This document shows, piece by piece, positions 1 to 8,793 of a stretch of DNA of 64,000 nt. A model generated the notes under the pieces. The model did no database searches, had not been told where the DNA came from, and saw nothing but the letters and a program-made list of their open reading frames with translations. Every line of letters begins with the position of its first letter. Positions within the stretch are counted from its first letter, which is position 1. Source of the DNA: Prevotella sp. S7-1-8 (lineage in GTDB: Bacteria; Bacteroidota; Bacteroidia; Bacteroidales; Bacteroidaceae); assembly GCF_000758925.1 (NCBI RefSeq), contig NZ_JRNC01000009.1, positions 62,001-126,000 on the forward strand. The letters run 5' to 3'. The translations under genes were made by a program, and so were the position numbers.

Positions 1-1349
1 GTACGCTCGTCCACGTAGTGAGTAAGGTCGAAATGACGCCCTCGATAGTCTTTGATGGCGCATACCAAGTCTACCGGATTGAAGTGCGTGCCATCCTCAA
101 ACATCTTCACATACGACTCGTCCGACTTGTCTATTTGACTGCTCTCAAGTATTTGTGGACTGACGCTGCCATCGCGATTATAGGCTAAAAACGGACCGCC
201 ACCAGGCTCTCCAACGTTTCTCACCACGCCACACACACGCATAGGACGATTAAGTTTTTTTCTCAGCCAGTCCGCGAGCGCGGCATCATCGAACCGTGTG
301 GCCTCGTCATAGAGGCAGCATAGGTCTCGCCGCACAAACTCATGGATCTCGCTCAACAGCTCATGGTTGGGCGTGTCACCATCCAGTGCTTGCATGTAAT
401 CGAACGCTTGCCGCTGCGTCTCCACCAAAATACCGGCGATAATTTGTTTCCATCGCACCGTCTCCGGCTTCAATCGGTCAGGCACAACGTTGTCGATATT
501 CTTGATGAATACGATGTCGGCGTCCAAGTCATTGAGGTTCTCGATGAGGGCACCGTGGCCTCCCGGCCTGAAAAGCAGGCTCCCATCGTCATTCCTGAAA
601 GGCGTGTTGTCGGGGTTGACCGCTATGGTATCGGTACTCGGCTTCTGCTCGGAGAACGATATGTCATATTTTATTCCAAACTTCTTTTCATAGTTTCGCG
701 TTTTCTCCTCCACCCTTTTCTCAAACAAGTCAAGGTGCTCGTGCGACACGGTAAAGTGCACATGGGCCACCCCAGCCACGGCGGTGTAGAGCGCGGCCTC
801 CACCAAATGCTCCTCCATGGGCGCGCGGGCGCCGTCGTCATAGGCGTGGAAGAGCAGCAAGCCCTTGGGCAATTGTCCATAGTTCAAGCCATCGGCACGC
901 AACAGGCAGGCTACCACTGTCTTGTAATCGCCATCTACAACAAGCTCGTCGACGGTTTTGCCATGCAGCGATTGGCACTTGTCATCGAGCGCTTGATAGA
1001 ACGCGAAGTTCTTGATATCGGCGAAAAAACGCTTCTCAAAATCGGTCGTGGGTTTGTCATAGCTTGCCGAAAGAAAGGCGAACATATTCTTAAACATGCG
1101 GCTGGCGGCTCCCGAGGCTGGCACGAACTTGACCACTTGGCGCGCGCCATCTTTTTTGTAATGTTCCCATTCTTCCGTGGCGCGCGCTTGCGCTGCATCG
1201 TCAGGAACCATAATTCCATTGCCCACAGCGGCGGTGGCGGCCAAACGTAGGAATGGAAATCCGTGCCTCAACTGTTCCATTTGATGCTCCACTTGGCCCA
1301 AAGTCATGCCCCGGGTATCTATTTGTTTTTTATCTGCGTCTGTAAACAT
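1..1349 (-). CDS. DUF4301 family protein, partial (C-terminus beyond window)
   Basis: The reverse strand is open from an ATG at 1349 to the left edge, giving 449 codons with no stop, so the C-terminus is missing. The N-terminus reads MFTDADKKQIDTRGMTLGQV. Later segments resemble the DUF4301 family: 'KFVPASGAASRMFK', 'FRPGGHGALIENLNDLDADI' and 'CGVVRNVGEPGGGPF'. Family members are about 500 residues, so roughly 50-60 residues lie outside. The glycine-rich 'PGGHGAL' and 'GEPGGGPF' stretches and the 'GAASRM' segment suggest a nucleotide- or sugar-phosphate-binding fold, but the function is unknown. It is the first gene of a leftward unit, with a possible -7 box at 1383-1390. The long plus-strand reading frame over it is a shadow. 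The family call is from memory and the role is not assigned. Confidence 0.8.
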   Translation of the reverse strand, partial: MFTDADKKQIDTRGMTLGQVEHQMEQLRHGFPFLRLAATAAVGNGIMVPDDAAQARATEEWEHYKKDGARQVVKFVPASGAASRMFKNMFAFLSASYDKPTTDFEKRFFADIKNFAFYQALDDKCQSLHGKTVDELVVDGDYKTVVACLLRADGLNYGQLPKGLLLFHAYDDGARAPMEEHLVEAALYTAVAGVAHVHFTVSHEHLDLFEKRVEEKTRNYEKKFGIKYDISFSEQKPSTDTIAVNPDNTPFRNDDGSLLFRPGGHGALIENLNDLDADIVFIKNIDNVVPDRLKPETVRWKQIIAGILVETQRQAFDYMQALDGDTPNHELLSEIHEFVRRDLCCLYDEATRFDDAALADWLRKKLNRPMRVCGVVRNVGEPGGGPFLAYNRDGSVSPQILESSQIDKSDESYVKMFEDGTHFNPVDLVCAIKDYRGRHFDLTHYVDER

Positions 1350-1382
1350 GGCGTGTTGGGTTTTTAGGTTTTACTTGCTCAA

Positions 1383-1390
1383 CAAAAATA
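1383..1390 (-). promoter_or_regulatory. possible -7 box of the DUF4301 gene
   Basis: Read on the minus strand this is TATTTTTG, fitting the Bacteroidota -7 consensus TAnnTTTG, 34 bases before the ATG at 1349. No clear -33 TTTG is seen at the right distance, so this is a weak call. Confidence 0.3.
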
Positions 1391-1460
1391 GCCATTTATT
1401 CTGGAATGCGAAAGAAATAGGGATGAAAAAACAAAAAATAATTTTAGCCTTCGCGTTGCC

Positions 1461-2828
1461 CTACAAGAGCTGGATGATCAACGCCTCGCTCGACTTGCCC
1501 GGGCAGATGGCGAAACGACCATCAACACGCTGTCCTACAAGCCACACGATGTCGCCACGATCGTCTTGCACCACCAACTGGCGACGGCGAAGTAACAATG
1601 GCACTTTATGGTCAGTGAGAAAATCGCTCGCCAACTTGCTGTTTTTCATGCCCAAAGGCACGAAACGGTCTCCCTTGCGCAAGGGCCTGACCACCAAAGG
1701 ATATTTTACAAGAGAGGCATCAAGGTTGGCCACGGTGGCCGACGGGTCGATCTGGAAGTTGGCGTCCACGTTTTTGAGCTCAAGTCGAAGCCTCGTCGCA
1801 GTTTCCTCCGCACCATCGGCAAGCGCGGTCAAGGGTCCGGCAGGATAGCGATAAATGCCTCGCTCGGGTATCACGAGATTGGGCAGGGGGCGTTCCCAAG
1901 CCTTACGCTCAACCACAAAAAGGTAGTCTCGGTCCATGACGGCTACCCAATGGTTTGACATCCACGTAGCGCCATCGCGACGATGAGCGAGCATCTCCAA
2001 CAGCTGGGCACGGTTAAAACCACGCCACTCCAATATCGTCCGTAGCGCGTAAATGGGCGATGGCAACTCGTCCAACGCCTTGAGGCGGTAGCCGCCGTTG
2101 TCAGAACGAATAGCGCTAATGGCCTGGCGCGTGGCGTGTTCCACCACCTTGCCCGCCTCGCGCACATTCTCTGTCATTCGCGCCACGTTCTCTTTTACGG
2201 CCGGATTGATTTGCTCGAGCAGCGGCAGCACCTGCAAGCGCAGCTTGTTGCGCATGGCATCGGTCTCGAGATTGGTGCTGTCCACGACAAACGCCTGCCC
2301 CAAATGGTCGAGGTAGGCTTGCGCTTGCCGCCGCGACACGCCCAGCATGGGGCGCAGCACACGTCCGTTACGCGGCCGCATGCCCTGCAATCCCCGCAAG
2401 CCCGTACCCCTTACAAGGTTGAGCAACACCGTCTCCACTTGGTCGTCACGGTGGTGCGCCACACAAATGCCATCCGCCCCTACTGCCTTGGCGAGCTGCT
2501 CAAAATAGCCATAGCGCAAGTCGCGCGCCGCCATCTCAATTGATATTTTGTGCAATTCGGCATAAGCTGTCGTGTCAAAATGCGCCTTGTGCAGCGTCAC
2601 TCCCAGCGTTTGGCAAAGCGACTCGCAAAACATCTCATCACGATCGCTCTCCGCCCCTCGCAAACGAAAGTTGCAATGCGCGGCCGCCACACGATAACCC
2701 AGCCCCACGAGCGCGCGCAACAACGCCACGCTGTCAGCCCCGCCAGACAGTGCCACCAAGTAAAAGCCATCGCGACGCATAAGCCGATGACGCACTATGA
2801 AACGCTGGATAATATCTGGGAAAGTCAT
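1461..2828 (-). CDS. tilS: tRNA(Ile)-lysidine synthase TilS
   Basis: TilS attaches lysine to C34 of the tRNA-Ile CAU anticodon using ATP, so that the tRNA reads AUA. This genome uses AUA codons freely. The 455-residue protein has the PP-loop signature SGGADS at residues 28-33 in the N-terminal ATP-pyrophosphatase domain, followed by 'VAHHRDDQVETVLLNLVRGTGLRGL', typical of TilS. The C-terminal part ('VVRPLRKGDRFVPLGM', 'KVPLLLRRRQLVV') matches the TilS substrate-binding C-terminal domain. Length is normal. The start is an ATG 9 bases after the stop of the upstream methyltransferase gene, so the two are probably co-transcribed. The identification is firm. Confidence 0.95.
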   Translation of the reverse strand: MTFPDIIQRFIVRHRLMRRDGFYLVALSGGADSVALLRALVGLGYRVAAAHCNFRLRGAESDRDEMFCESLCQTLGVTLHKAHFDTTAYAELHKISIEMAARDLRYGYFEQLAKAVGADGICVAHHRDDQVETVLLNLVRGTGLRGLQGMRPRNGRVLRPMLGVSRRQAQAYLDHLGQAFVVDSTNLETDAMRNKLRLQVLPLLEQINPAVKENVARMTENVREAGKVVEHATRQAISAIRSDNGGYRLKALDELPSPIYALRTILEWRGFNRAQLLEMLAHRRDGATWMSNHWVAVMDRDYLFVVERKAWERPLPNLVIPERGIYRYPAGPLTALADGAEETATRLRLELKNVDANFQIDPSATVANLDASLVKYPLVVRPLRKGDRFVPLGMKNSKLASDFLTDHKVPLLLRRRQLVVQDDRGDIVWLVGQRVDGRFAICPGKSSEALIIQLL

Positions 2829-2837
2829 GCTATCGGC

Positions 2838-4028
2838 CTACTCCACGTAGAGTACCAATCCCTTAAGGTACTCGCCCTCGGGATGATAAATATTGATGGG
2901 ATGATCCGCGGGTTGGTGCAACTGGTGCAATATGCGCACCTTGCGCCCTGTCTGCGCCGCCGCGGTGAACACGGCGGCACGAAATTGATCTTTGGTTACC
3001 ACTTGCGAGCAACTGAACGTGAACAGGATGCCACCGCGCTTGATGCGCTCCAAGCCTTTCACATTAAGCCGGGTGTAGCCCTTGAGAGCGTTGCGCAGCG
3101 CGCCACGATGCTTCGCGAAAGCTGGCGGGTCAAGCACTATGAGGTCGTATTTGTCGTCATTGGCATCCATAAACTTGAACGCGTCGTCACAAAAGGCCTC
3201 GTGACGGTCATCACCGGGGAAGTTCAACGCCACATTCTGGTTGGTCAGGTCGATGGCCTTGGCGCTGCTGTCCACCGAGTGCACCAACTTGGCCCCGCCA
3301 CGCATGGCATAAGCCGAGAAGCCACCCGTGTAACAAAACATGTTGAGCACAGACTTATCCTTTGCGTAACGCTCAAGCAACGCCCTGTTCTCCCGTTGGT
3401 CAATGAAGAAGCCTGTCTTCTGCCCACGCCGCCAATCAATGAGAAATTTCAGGCCGTTCTCCACCGCCACGTTGTCACTTGTCTGGCCAAAGATAAAGCC
3501 ATTCTCCTCTCCAAGGTCGGCCTTGAAAGGAAGCGTGCCCTCGCTTTTGTAATACACGCTGCTAATCCTGTCGCCCATCACCTGCGCCAACGCCTCGCAA
3601 ATATGCTCGCGACACATGTGCATACCCACGCTGTGGGCTTGCATCACGGCCGTATGGCCATAGCAATCTATGACCAGCCCGGGCAGGTTGTCGCCCTCGC
3701 CATGCACCAACCGGTAGGTGTCACCACGCTGGTTGTCGGCCAGGCCGATGCCACGACGCATGTCGAGCGCGGCTTGCAGGCGCGACACCCAAAACGCATG
3801 GTCGATAGATATATCTCTAAAAGACAACACACGCACGGAGATGGTGCCCACCTGATAGTGCCCCACGGCGACAAAATCACCATCGGCAGTGATCACGCGC
3901 ACCACGTCGCCCTCTTGAATATCGGTGTCGGCGTGGTGGATGGCACCACTGAAAATCCATGGGTGGAAACGTAGCAACGACTCTTGTTTGCCACGCTTCA
4001 AGTATATATTTTTATAGTTCTCCGTCAT
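2838..4028 (-). CDS. RlmI-like class I rRNA (cytosine-5) methyltransferase
   Basis: A 396-residue protein of the RlmI/RlmK-type family, which methylates cytosine in 23S rRNA using SAM. The N-terminal ~75 residues form a PUA-like RNA-binding domain ('HPWIFSGAI', 'GDVVRVITADGDFVAVGHYQ'). The catalytic part carries 'GQKTGFFIDQREN' near residue 205, the SAM-binding 'VLNMFCYTGGFSAYA' near 227 and motif IV 'VLDPPAFAK' near 296; 'FTFSCSQ' holds the cysteine expected late in the domain. Length equals E. coli RlmI (396). Its ATG overlaps the stop of the upstream exonuclease gene (ATGA), indicating translational coupling. The exact target base is inferred from the family. Confidence 0.9.
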   Translation of the reverse strand: MTENYKNIYLKRGKQESLLRFHPWIFSGAIHHADTDIQEGDVVRVITADGDFVAVGHYQVGTISVRVLSFRDISIDHAFWVSRLQAALDMRRGIGLADNQRGDTYRLVHGEGDNLPGLVIDCYGHTAVMQAHSVGMHMCREHICEALAQVMGDRISSVYYKSEGTLPFKADLGEENGFIFGQTSDNVAVENGLKFLIDWRRGQKTGFFIDQRENRALLERYAKDKSVLNMFCYTGGFSAYAMRGGAKLVHSVDSSAKAIDLTNQNVALNFPGDDRHEAFCDDAFKFMDANDDKYDLIVLDPPAFAKHRGALRNALKGYTRLNVKGLERIKRGGILFTFSCSQVVTKDQFRAAVFTAAAQTGRKVRILHQLHQPADHPINIYHPEGEYLKGLVLYVE

Positions 4029-4798
4029 GATTTCTTTGTTTGTTTTGGTTCTTTGGGTTTGGATTTGCGCTTGGCGGTGGTGGCACGCTTGGCGCGAGAC
4101 TTGCGTGTGGTCTTAGCGCTCGCCCCATTAGGTTTGTCGTCCAGGGTGGCAGACGGCGCGCATCCGGGCTCGGTCTCAGGCTCTTCCACTTTTACAAGGT
4201 CGTAATCGCCCGTCCGTTTCAACCGGTCTATCTCCTCATACAGATTGATACAACTCCACGCGTCTATGGCCGCGTACTGCTTTTGCTTGTCGCTCAAGAA
4301 TGGAGCCTCCCAATTGGAAAGGCGCTGACGCTTGGAGATTTTCAAATGAAAAAAATTGGCGTACAGCTTTTGCAAACTCAGGTCGCGCACGCCAAGCGAC
4401 GGCACGATGTCTTGAAGATCGACAAAAAGCCCCGGGACAAACTGTTCTCGCGCCTCGAGCCCCCGGATGTCGTCGTGCCACGAAAGCCCTACTTTCCTTA
4501 CAGAGGTATCCTCCAACAGCCGTTTTATGGCTGGCGTTATGCCTGTGAGATGCAGCCTGAACAAGAAGCACGTGTCGCGATTGGACACCTGCAACAAGCA
4601 CACTTGGTGCTGCTCTCCGCGGCGAAACGAGGGTTTGGTCTCGGTGTCCACGCCCAAAATGTCGCTCGACAAAAGGTAATCCACGGCCTTCTCGGCCTCG
4701 CGAGCGGTGATAATGGAGATTATCCGCCCCGGGAATTGAACCAATGGCAAATCGGTTATATCTTTTTTTTCAAACTTGCTATATATCTTTTTTCTCAT
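4025..4798 (-). CDS. 3'-5' exonuclease, RNase D-like (DEDDy)
   Basis: A 257-residue protein with a DnaQ-like exonuclease domain in residues ~25-195. The DEDDy residues can be placed: D51 and E53 in 'GVDTETKPSF', D110 in 'LSWHDDIRG', and Y175 with D179 in 'QYAAIDAW'. There is no HRDC domain, unlike E. coli RNase D, so this is the short form common in Bacteroidota. The last ~50 residues are rich in Lys, Arg and Ala and are probably a disordered nucleic-acid-binding tail. It heads the leftward unit with the methyltransferase and TilS, suggesting work on tRNA or rRNA. A -7 box lies at 4818-4825. The substrate is not shown by the sequence. Confidence 0.87.
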   Translation of the reverse strand: MRKKIYSKFEKKDITDLPLVQFPGRIISIITAREAEKAVDYLLSSDILGVDTETKPSFRRGEQHQVCLLQVSNRDTCFLFRLHLTGITPAIKRLLEDTSVRKVGLSWHDDIRGLEAREQFVPGLFVDLQDIVPSLGVRDLSLQKLYANFFHLKISKRQRLSNWEAPFLSDKQKQYAAIDAWSCINLYEEIDRLKRTGDYDLVKVEEPETEPGCAPSATLDDKPNGASAKTTRKSRAKRATTAKRKSKPKEPKQTKKS

Positions 4799-4817
4799 CG
4801 TGTCTGTTTACAATATG

Positions 4818-4825
4818 CAAAAGTA
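4818..4825 (-). promoter_or_regulatory. -7 box of the exonuclease-methyltransferase-tilS unit
   Basis: TACTTTTG on the minus strand, 20 bases before the exonuclease ATG, fits TAnnTTTG. No clear -33 box. Confidence 0.5.
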
Positions 4826-5562
4826 TAAAAAAATGACTGATTATATCGTTATTTCTCCAGAATATTTCAAGCCTCGCCGCGCGCCAAGCGGCCTTGCCAA
4901 GGCGATACGTCAAACATGCGAGGCTACGCGATACAAGCGCGCGGGCATGGCGCGACACTTGCCATCAGTCCTATCTTTCGGGGTGGTTACAGGGCGAAAA
5001 AATACTGAATATATTTTACTATCACATCTCAAAACCGTATTTTTTCATTCAAAAACGCGTCGCAGGCCATAAAATGGCCCAAAAACGGCATGTGCCGCAA
5101 CAGGCTGGCAGGCATTGTTTTACAGATCACACGCGTCAGATCATAGTCACGGGCATGCCTTGCCACGCCGCGATTGACGCTTAATGGCCGCTCGAACAAT
5201 GCCTAAACGCGGTGGCTTCGGCGTCCAATCATGTCACGAATAGCGCTTGAGCGCAGCGTGAATAAGGCCCAATGACAAAAACAAGGGATGCTCACCACGG
5301 TCTAACAACACCAAAATGAAGATAAAAAAGGTGTGTTTTAGATAGATCATTGCGCATTTGAGAGATTAATTTTTGTCATTTATCTTAACAATATCTAAAA
5401 ACTTGCCAACGTTGTGGGAAGCCCACGCGCGACTCGCGGCGGCACATCTTGTGCCCATCTTAAAGCGGCTTGCAAGTTCAAAGGCAAAACAGCTTTTAAA
5501 CCAACCACTTACAATGTCATGAAAAATAAATAGAAAAAAGGGGAAACTTAGCCATCTTTTGT
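4826..5562. other. long non-coding gap between divergent units
   Basis: About 740 bases between the exonuclease promoter and the ftsK promoter. No frame here has convincing coding character, and no tRNA-like T-loop or cloverleaf is visible. The only clear structure is the 22-bp repeat array at 5170-5279, described separately. A longer run of Met-started codons at 4776-5072 has no recognisable protein features. Confidence 0.6.
5170..5279. repeat. degenerate 22-bp tandem array, locus A
   Basis: Five units with an exact 22-base step starting at 5170, 5192, 5214, 5236 and 5258. They are diverged, but each keeps a C/G-GA-A/T start and a central block of GCTTAAT, GCCTAAA, GTCCAAT, GCTTGAG and GCCCAAT at the same phase. 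The stretch CGCGATTGACGCTTAAT, one base longer at its left in locus B, is shared exactly with 15221-15237, which ties the two arrays to one family. Confidence 0.65.
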
Positions 5563-5593
5563 TTTGAAATTCGGCCAAAAAGCACTAATTTTG
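5563..5593 (+). promoter_or_regulatory. Bacteroidota -33/-7 promoter of ftsK
   Basis: TTTG at 5563-5566, a 19-base spacer, then TAATTTTG at 5586-5593. This is a full match to TTTG-N19-TAnnTTTG. Transcription should start near 5600, leaving a leader of about 20 bases before the ATG at 5619. Confidence 0.8.
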
Positions 5594-5618
5594 CACATGG
5601 AACAAGAACAGCGACACA

Positions 5619-8069
5619 ATGGCAAACAAAAGACCTAAGCGCAAGCAAAAAAGCTTTAGCGAAGCAATAGGCATCCGACATATATTTGGCAACGAAACCA
5701 CCGACTTCTTTTTTGGACTCGTCTTGTTCGCCCTTGCCATCGTCATGGCAATCGCGATGGGATCATTTCTTGCCACCGGCGAGGCCGACCAAAGCATCTT
5801 GGAAAACATGCGCCCTGGCGAATGGCTCAACCAAGACCGGCAGTTTACCAATTATTGCGGCTCCATCGGGGCCATCGTCTCCTATTTTCTCATCAGCGTC
5901 AATTTTGGGCTTCCCGCGTTTCTCATACCGGCTTTCATCATGTTAGTGGCGCTCAAGCTCATGCGCGCCTACAGCGTGAACCTCTGGAAATGGTTTCTCG
6001 GCATGGCGTTGGTCATGGTGTGGGCATCTGTCACATTGGCCAAGTTCCTCACGCCCATCATGGGCAACCTGTCGTTCAACCCCGGAGGCAACCACGGGCT
6101 GCTCTGCGTGCGCAACATGGAGAATGTCATCGGGCCGCCGGGACTTACGGCCACGCTGCTCATCGTGGCCTTGGCGTTTCTCACTTACCTCAGCACCGAG
6201 ACCATAGAAATAGTGCGAAAAACGCTCAACCCGGTGAAATATATCACCGACAAAGTGAAATTCACCGTCACAAACCACACCACCAAGGAGACCGCCCAAA
6301 ACGTCACAGGCATCGAGGACGGAGACCTGACCGTGGAAACGCCCTCCGAAGAAGAGATGGACGCGACCGTGGTGGACCTCACCGACATGTCGCAAGGACA
6401 ACCGCCCCAACCATCGAGCGAGCAAGCGAAGCCTATCACGCCCACCGTCCGGATTAGCGGAGACGACACGGATAAGCTCACGGTGGACGACGTGAAGCAA
6501 GAAGACAAAGCGTTGGGGAAATCGCTTGGCGAGACCATGGACCTCAACACGCCCATCAACCCATGGGAGCCGTTCACCAGATACAAGTTCCCAAGTTGCG
6601 ACTTGCTTAAGAAATACAACAACAAGCCGGTGATAGACATGGACGAAATCAAGGCCAACAACGCCCGCATCGTAGAGGTGCTGAACAGCTTTGGCGTAAG
6701 AATAAGCAAGATAAACGCCACCGTGGGCCCCACGGTAACGCTCTACGAGATAACGCCAGCGGAGGGAGTGCGCATCGCGAAGATACGTGGTTTGGAAGAC
6801 GACATCGCCTTGAGCTTGGCCGCGCTGGGCATCCGCATCATAGCCCCCATACCCGGAAAGGGAACCATCGGCATCGAGGTGCCCAACAAGAACCCGCAAA
6901 TCGTCTCCATAGAGAGCGTGCTGAACACCAAGAAATTCCAGACCACGAAGATGATTTTGCCCATGGCTTTGGGAAAAACCATTACCAACGAGGTGTACAT
7001 GGTGGACTTGGTGAAGATACCACACCTGCTGGTTGCCGGCGCCACCGGACAAGGAAAGTCTGTGGGACTGAACGCCATCATATCGTCACTACTCTACAAA
7101 AAGCACCCCAACGAGTTGAAATTCGTGCTCGTGGACCCCAAGAAGGTGGAATTCAGCATATACAACAAGATTGCCCCCCACTATATGGCCGCCCTGCCAG
7201 AAAACGAGGATGAGCCCATCATCACAGACGTGCAACGCGTGGTGCGCACACTCAACTCGCTGTGCAAGCTGATGGACCACCGCTACGACCTGCTGAAAAA
7301 GGCACAAGTGAAAAAGATAGACGAGTACAACGACAAGTTCGTTCACCACCGCCTCAAGCTCACGGACGGGCACGACTACATGCCTTACATCGTGGTGTTG
7401 ATAGATGAGTTTGGCGACCTTATCATGACGGCGGGCAAGGAAATAGAGCTTCCGATACAGCGCATAGCGCAGTTGGCGCGCGCCGTGGGCATACACATGA
7501 TTATCGCAACGCAGCGCCCTACCACCAAGATTATTACCGGAAATATCAAGGCCAACTTCCCCGGGCGCATGGCCTTCAGGGTGACTTCGCAAATCGACTC
7601 GCGCACCATCCTCGACACTACCGGCGCGGACCAGCTCATCGGGCGCGGCGACATGCTCTTCCTCGCGGGTGGCGAGCCGGTGCGATTGCAATGCGCTTTT
7701 ATCGACACGCCTGAGATAGAGGAGATCTGTAGCTACATAGCCGACCAGCCCGGACCCGTGGACCCAATGGAGCTTCCGGAGCCAGATGACAACAACGGGG
7801 CCATCGGAGGCAACGCGGGAGCCACCGACTCGAAAAGCCTCGACCCCTACTTCGACGAGGCGGCGCATGCCATCGTCATAACGCAGCAAGGGTCTACCAG
7901 CATGATTCAACGTAGGTTCTCTATCGGCTATAACCGCGCGGGCCGACTGATGGACCAACTGGAGGCCGCCGGCATCGTGGGAGCCGCGCAAGGATCAAAA
8001 CCTCGGGAGGTGCTCATCACCGACGAGAGCTCGCTCAACTCCCTATTGACACAAATACATAGCAACTGA
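5619..8069 (+). CDS. ftsK: FtsK/SpoIIIE DNA translocase
   Basis: FtsK is a septum-bound, ATP-driven DNA pump that clears chromosome ends and positions dif sites for XerCD. The 816-residue protein has about four membrane segments in residues 30-210, a short charged linker (about 210-300, rich in Asp, Glu and Thr), and the motor domain. Walker A GATGQGKS lies at about 474-481, and 'VVLIDEFGDLIM' is Walker B. 'QRIAQLARAVGIHMIIATQRP' is highly typical. The end, 'TSMIQRRFSIGYNRAGRLMDQLEAAGIVG', is the gamma winged helix that reads KOPS-like DNA. Length is normal for the phylum. A LolA-like gene follows 82 bases downstream, a frequent arrangement in Bacteroidota. Confidence 0.97.
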   Translation: MANKRPKRKQKSFSEAIGIRHIFGNETTDFFFGLVLFALAIVMAIAMGSFLATGEADQSILENMRPGEWLNQDRQFTNYCGSIGAIVSYFLISVNFGLPAFLIPAFIMLVALKLMRAYSVNLWKWFLGMALVMVWASVTLAKFLTPIMGNLSFNPGGNHGLLCVRNMENVIGPPGLTATLLIVALAFLTYLSTETIEIVRKTLNPVKYITDKVKFTVTNHTTKETAQNVTGIEDGDLTVETPSEEEMDATVVDLTDMSQGQPPQPSSEQAKPITPTVRISGDDTDKLTVDDVKQEDKALGKSLGETMDLNTPINPWEPFTRYKFPSCDLLKKYNNKPVIDMDEIKANNARIVEVLNSFGVRISKINATVGPTVTLYEITPAEGVRIAKIRGLEDDIALSLAALGIRIIAPIPGKGTIGIEVPNKNPQIVSIESVLNTKKFQTTKMILPMALGKTITNEVYMVDLVKIPHLLVAGATGQGKSVGLNAIISSLLYKKHPNELKFVLVDPKKVEFSIYNKIAPHYMAALPENEDEPIITDVQRVVRTLNSLCKLMDHRYDLLKKAQVKKIDEYNDKFVHHRLKLTDGHDYMPYIVVLIDEFGDLIMTAGKEIELPIQRIAQLARAVGIHMIIATQRPTTKIITGNIKANFPGRMAFRVTSQIDSRTILDTTGADQLIGRGDMLFLAGGEPVRLQCAFIDTPEIEEICSYIADQPGPVDPMELPEPDDNNGAIGGNAGATDSKSLDPYFDEAAHAIVITQQGSTSMIQRRFSIGYNRAGRLMDQLEAAGIVGAAQGSKPREVLITDESSLNSLLTQIHSN

Positions 8070-8151
8070 AAGGGTTAAACGATATTAACGCGCGCAACAA
8101 TCGTGCAATGGGGCACGTTATACCAACGCAACCCTAACAATAAACGAAAAA

Positions 8152-8760
8152 ATGAAAAAATACATCTTATGCGCCATCATGTCGGTGGTGACAGTAGCGG
8201 CGACAGCGCAAAACACCGCCTTGGCGAAAAAAATACTGGACAAGACAGCAGCCATCGTGGGCAACAAAGGAGGGGCCACGGCAAACTTCAAGATAGCGAG
8301 CGCGAAAATGGGAGGGGCGAGCGGACGCATCTCCATCAAGGGCAACAAGTTTTACGCCACCACGGGCAACGCCACCGTCTGGTTTAACGGCAAGACACAA
8401 TGGAGCTATCTCAAGTCGACCAACGAGGTGAACGTGAGCACACCCACCGAGGCGCAACGCATGCGCATGAACCCCTACACTTTCATCACGATGTACAAAA
8501 AAGGCTACGCGTTAGGCGTGACCAGCAAGGGAGCCAACTATCAGGTGAGCATGAAAGCACAAAACAAGCAACGCTCCCTGCAGGAAATATACCTCACCAT
8601 CAAGCGCAAATCGTACACACCCAGTGTCATCAAAATGCGCGAAGGCGGCAAGTGGACCACCGTTTACATCTCCAATTTCCAAGCCAAGGCACTGCCTAAC
8701 AGCCTCTTCTCGTTCAACTCGAAAGACTGTCCCCAAGCTGAAGTCATAGACCTGAGATAA
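8152..8760 (+). CDS. LolA-like outer-membrane lipoprotein carrier
   Basis: A 202-residue exported protein. Residues 1-19 form a signal peptide (MKKYILCAIMSVVTVAATAQ, cleaved near AQ). The rest looks like the LolA/LppX beta-sheet fold: 'ATANFKIASAKMGGASGRISIKGNKFYATTGNATVWFNGKTQWSY', with an early GxI/KGNKFY strand and a 'VWFNGKTQWSY' segment typical of Bacteroidota LolA-like proteins. LolA carries lipoproteins across the periplasm from LolCDE to the outer membrane. This organism has many lipoproteins, including several in this window. It lies 82 bases after ftsK and is probably co-transcribed with it. Sequence similarity to proteobacterial LolA is low, so the role is from the family. Confidence 0.8.
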   Translation: MKKYILCAIMSVVTVAATAQNTALAKKILDKTAAIVGNKGGATANFKIASAKMGGASGRISIKGNKFYATTGNATVWFNGKTQWSYLKSTNEVNVSTPTEAQRMRMNPYTFITMYKKGYALGVTSKGANYQVSMKAQNKQRSLQEIYLTIKRKSYTPSVIKMREGGKWTTVYISNFQAKALPNSLFSFNSKDCPQAEVIDLR

Positions 8761-8793
8761 CCACTCGGGCACGCCCCTCCAACCGTTATCGCC

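Noticed and set aside
342..1250. Long plus-strand reading frame opposite the DUF4301 gene
   Set aside because: The reverse strand codes a coherent protein with family motifs over the same bases; the plus frame has no protein character.
2550..3974. 474-codon plus-strand frame over tilS and the methyltransferase
   Set aside because: It crosses two well identified opposing genes and reads as His/Arg-rich nonsense, a typical shadow in G+C-rich DNA.
5943..7052. 369-codon minus-strand frame inside ftsK
   Set aside because: FtsK is certain; the opposite frame is a shadow.
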